A stretch of DNA of 6,800 nucleotides from an uncultured Opitutia bacterium (GTDB lineage Bacteria > Verrucomicrobiota > Verrucomicrobiia > Opitutales > UBA953), in contig CAINSX010000388.1 in NCBI GenBank assembly GCA_903853185.1, positions 1 through 6,800 on the forward strand, in the 5' to 3' direction. The first letter of the stretch is position 1. Every line of letters begins with the position of its first letter. Under the pieces are notes generated by a model. The model searched no databases, had not been told where the DNA came from, and saw only the letters and a program-made list of their open reading frames with translations. The position numbers were made by a program, and so were the translations under genes. Below are positions 6,651 to 6,800 of this stretch, one piece after another.

Positions 6651-6679
6651 AAAAGAAGAGCCGGACTAAGTCCGGCTCT
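6651..6679 (-). terminator. Intrinsic terminator of the right-edge minus-strand gene
   Basis: AGAGCCGGAC (6657-6666) and GTCCGGCTCT (6670-6679) form a perfect 10-bp GC-rich stem with a 3-base TAA loop. Read on the minus strand, the stem is followed by TCTTTTG, an acceptable T-tract, and it begins 8 bp after the stop codon of the edge gene. On the plus strand no T-run follows, so it would serve the flavin reductase only weakly. Confidence 0.8.
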
Positions 6680-6687
6680 CATGTCGC

Positions 6688-6800
6688 TTACTTCTTCTTC
6701 GAAGCTTTCTTCGACTTCAGCTCTTCGCGGTGCGGGATCAGGTAAGTGCGGCCGCGGATGAGGCGTTCGTAGAGGTCGACCATCGCCACGCCTTCGCGGG
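6688..6800 (-). CDS. Unrecognised protein, C-terminal 36 residues (start outside window)
   Basis: Reading the minus strand in from the right edge, an open frame gives 36 codons ending at the TAA at 6688-6690. Recognisable text is MVDLYERLIRGRTYLIPHRE followed by a lysine-rich tail KSKKASKKK. The terminator directly downstream and the uninterrupted frame support a real gene. I do not recognise the family from this fragment. The basic tail could contact nucleic acid, but that is only a suggestion. It converges on the flavin reductase. Confidence 0.6.
   Translation of the reverse strand, partial: REGVAMVDLYERLIRGRTYLIPHREELKSKKASKKK

Noticed and set aside
6161..6682. Minus-strand frame of 173 codons antisense to the flavin reductase
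   Set aside because: It covers the flavin reductase and runs through the terminator hairpin. The plus-strand frame has a recognisable family pattern and this one does not.

Overview
The window is GC-rich bacterial DNA, densely packed with genes. The DUF1501 protein at the left edge belongs to a family abundant in Planctomycetota and Verrucomicrobiota. None of the four gene starts that can be judged has a clear Shine-Dalgarno sequence, which also fits that part of the tree. I infer a verrucomicrobial or planctomycete-like source, with moderate confidence only. There is no rRNA, tRNA, CRISPR array, transposase or phage gene.

Layout. Positions 2-667 (+) hold the C-terminal 221 residues of a DUF1501 protein. 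It converges on a three-gene minus-strand block, read right to left. The block starts with a MenH-like alpha/beta hydrolase (5981 to 5247). Next is a 1317-residue single-module nonribosomal peptide synthetase of the epsilon-poly-lysine synthetase (Pls) type (5186 to 1233). Last is a small, divergent Sfp-type phosphopantetheinyl transferase starting 11 nt after the synthetase stop (1221 to 688). Divergent from the hydrolase, across about 125 bp, is a flavin reductase-like FMN-binding protein (6107-6592, +). The right edge holds the last 36 codons of an unrecognised minus-strand gene with a lysine-rich tail, followed by a good intrinsic terminator.

How the genes may work together. The synthetase has an adenylation domain, a carrier domain and six predicted membrane segments. 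These segments surround three related soluble domains of left-handed beta-helix (hexapeptide-repeat) character. It has no ordinary condensation or thioesterase domain. Size and layout closely match the Streptomyces Pls enzyme (about 1319 residues), which makes a homopolymer of one amino acid at the membrane. The adjacent transferase is the expected activator of the carrier serine. The inferred adenylation pocket has a Glu at the position where Lys- and Orn-type pockets carry an acid, so a basic amino acid is plausible but unproven. The MenH-like hydrolase keeps the MenH catalytic and substrate-contact residues. It may be an ordinary menaquinone enzyme sharing the transcript, or it may serve the synthetase. 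The synthetase-transferase pair is the most notable content of the window.
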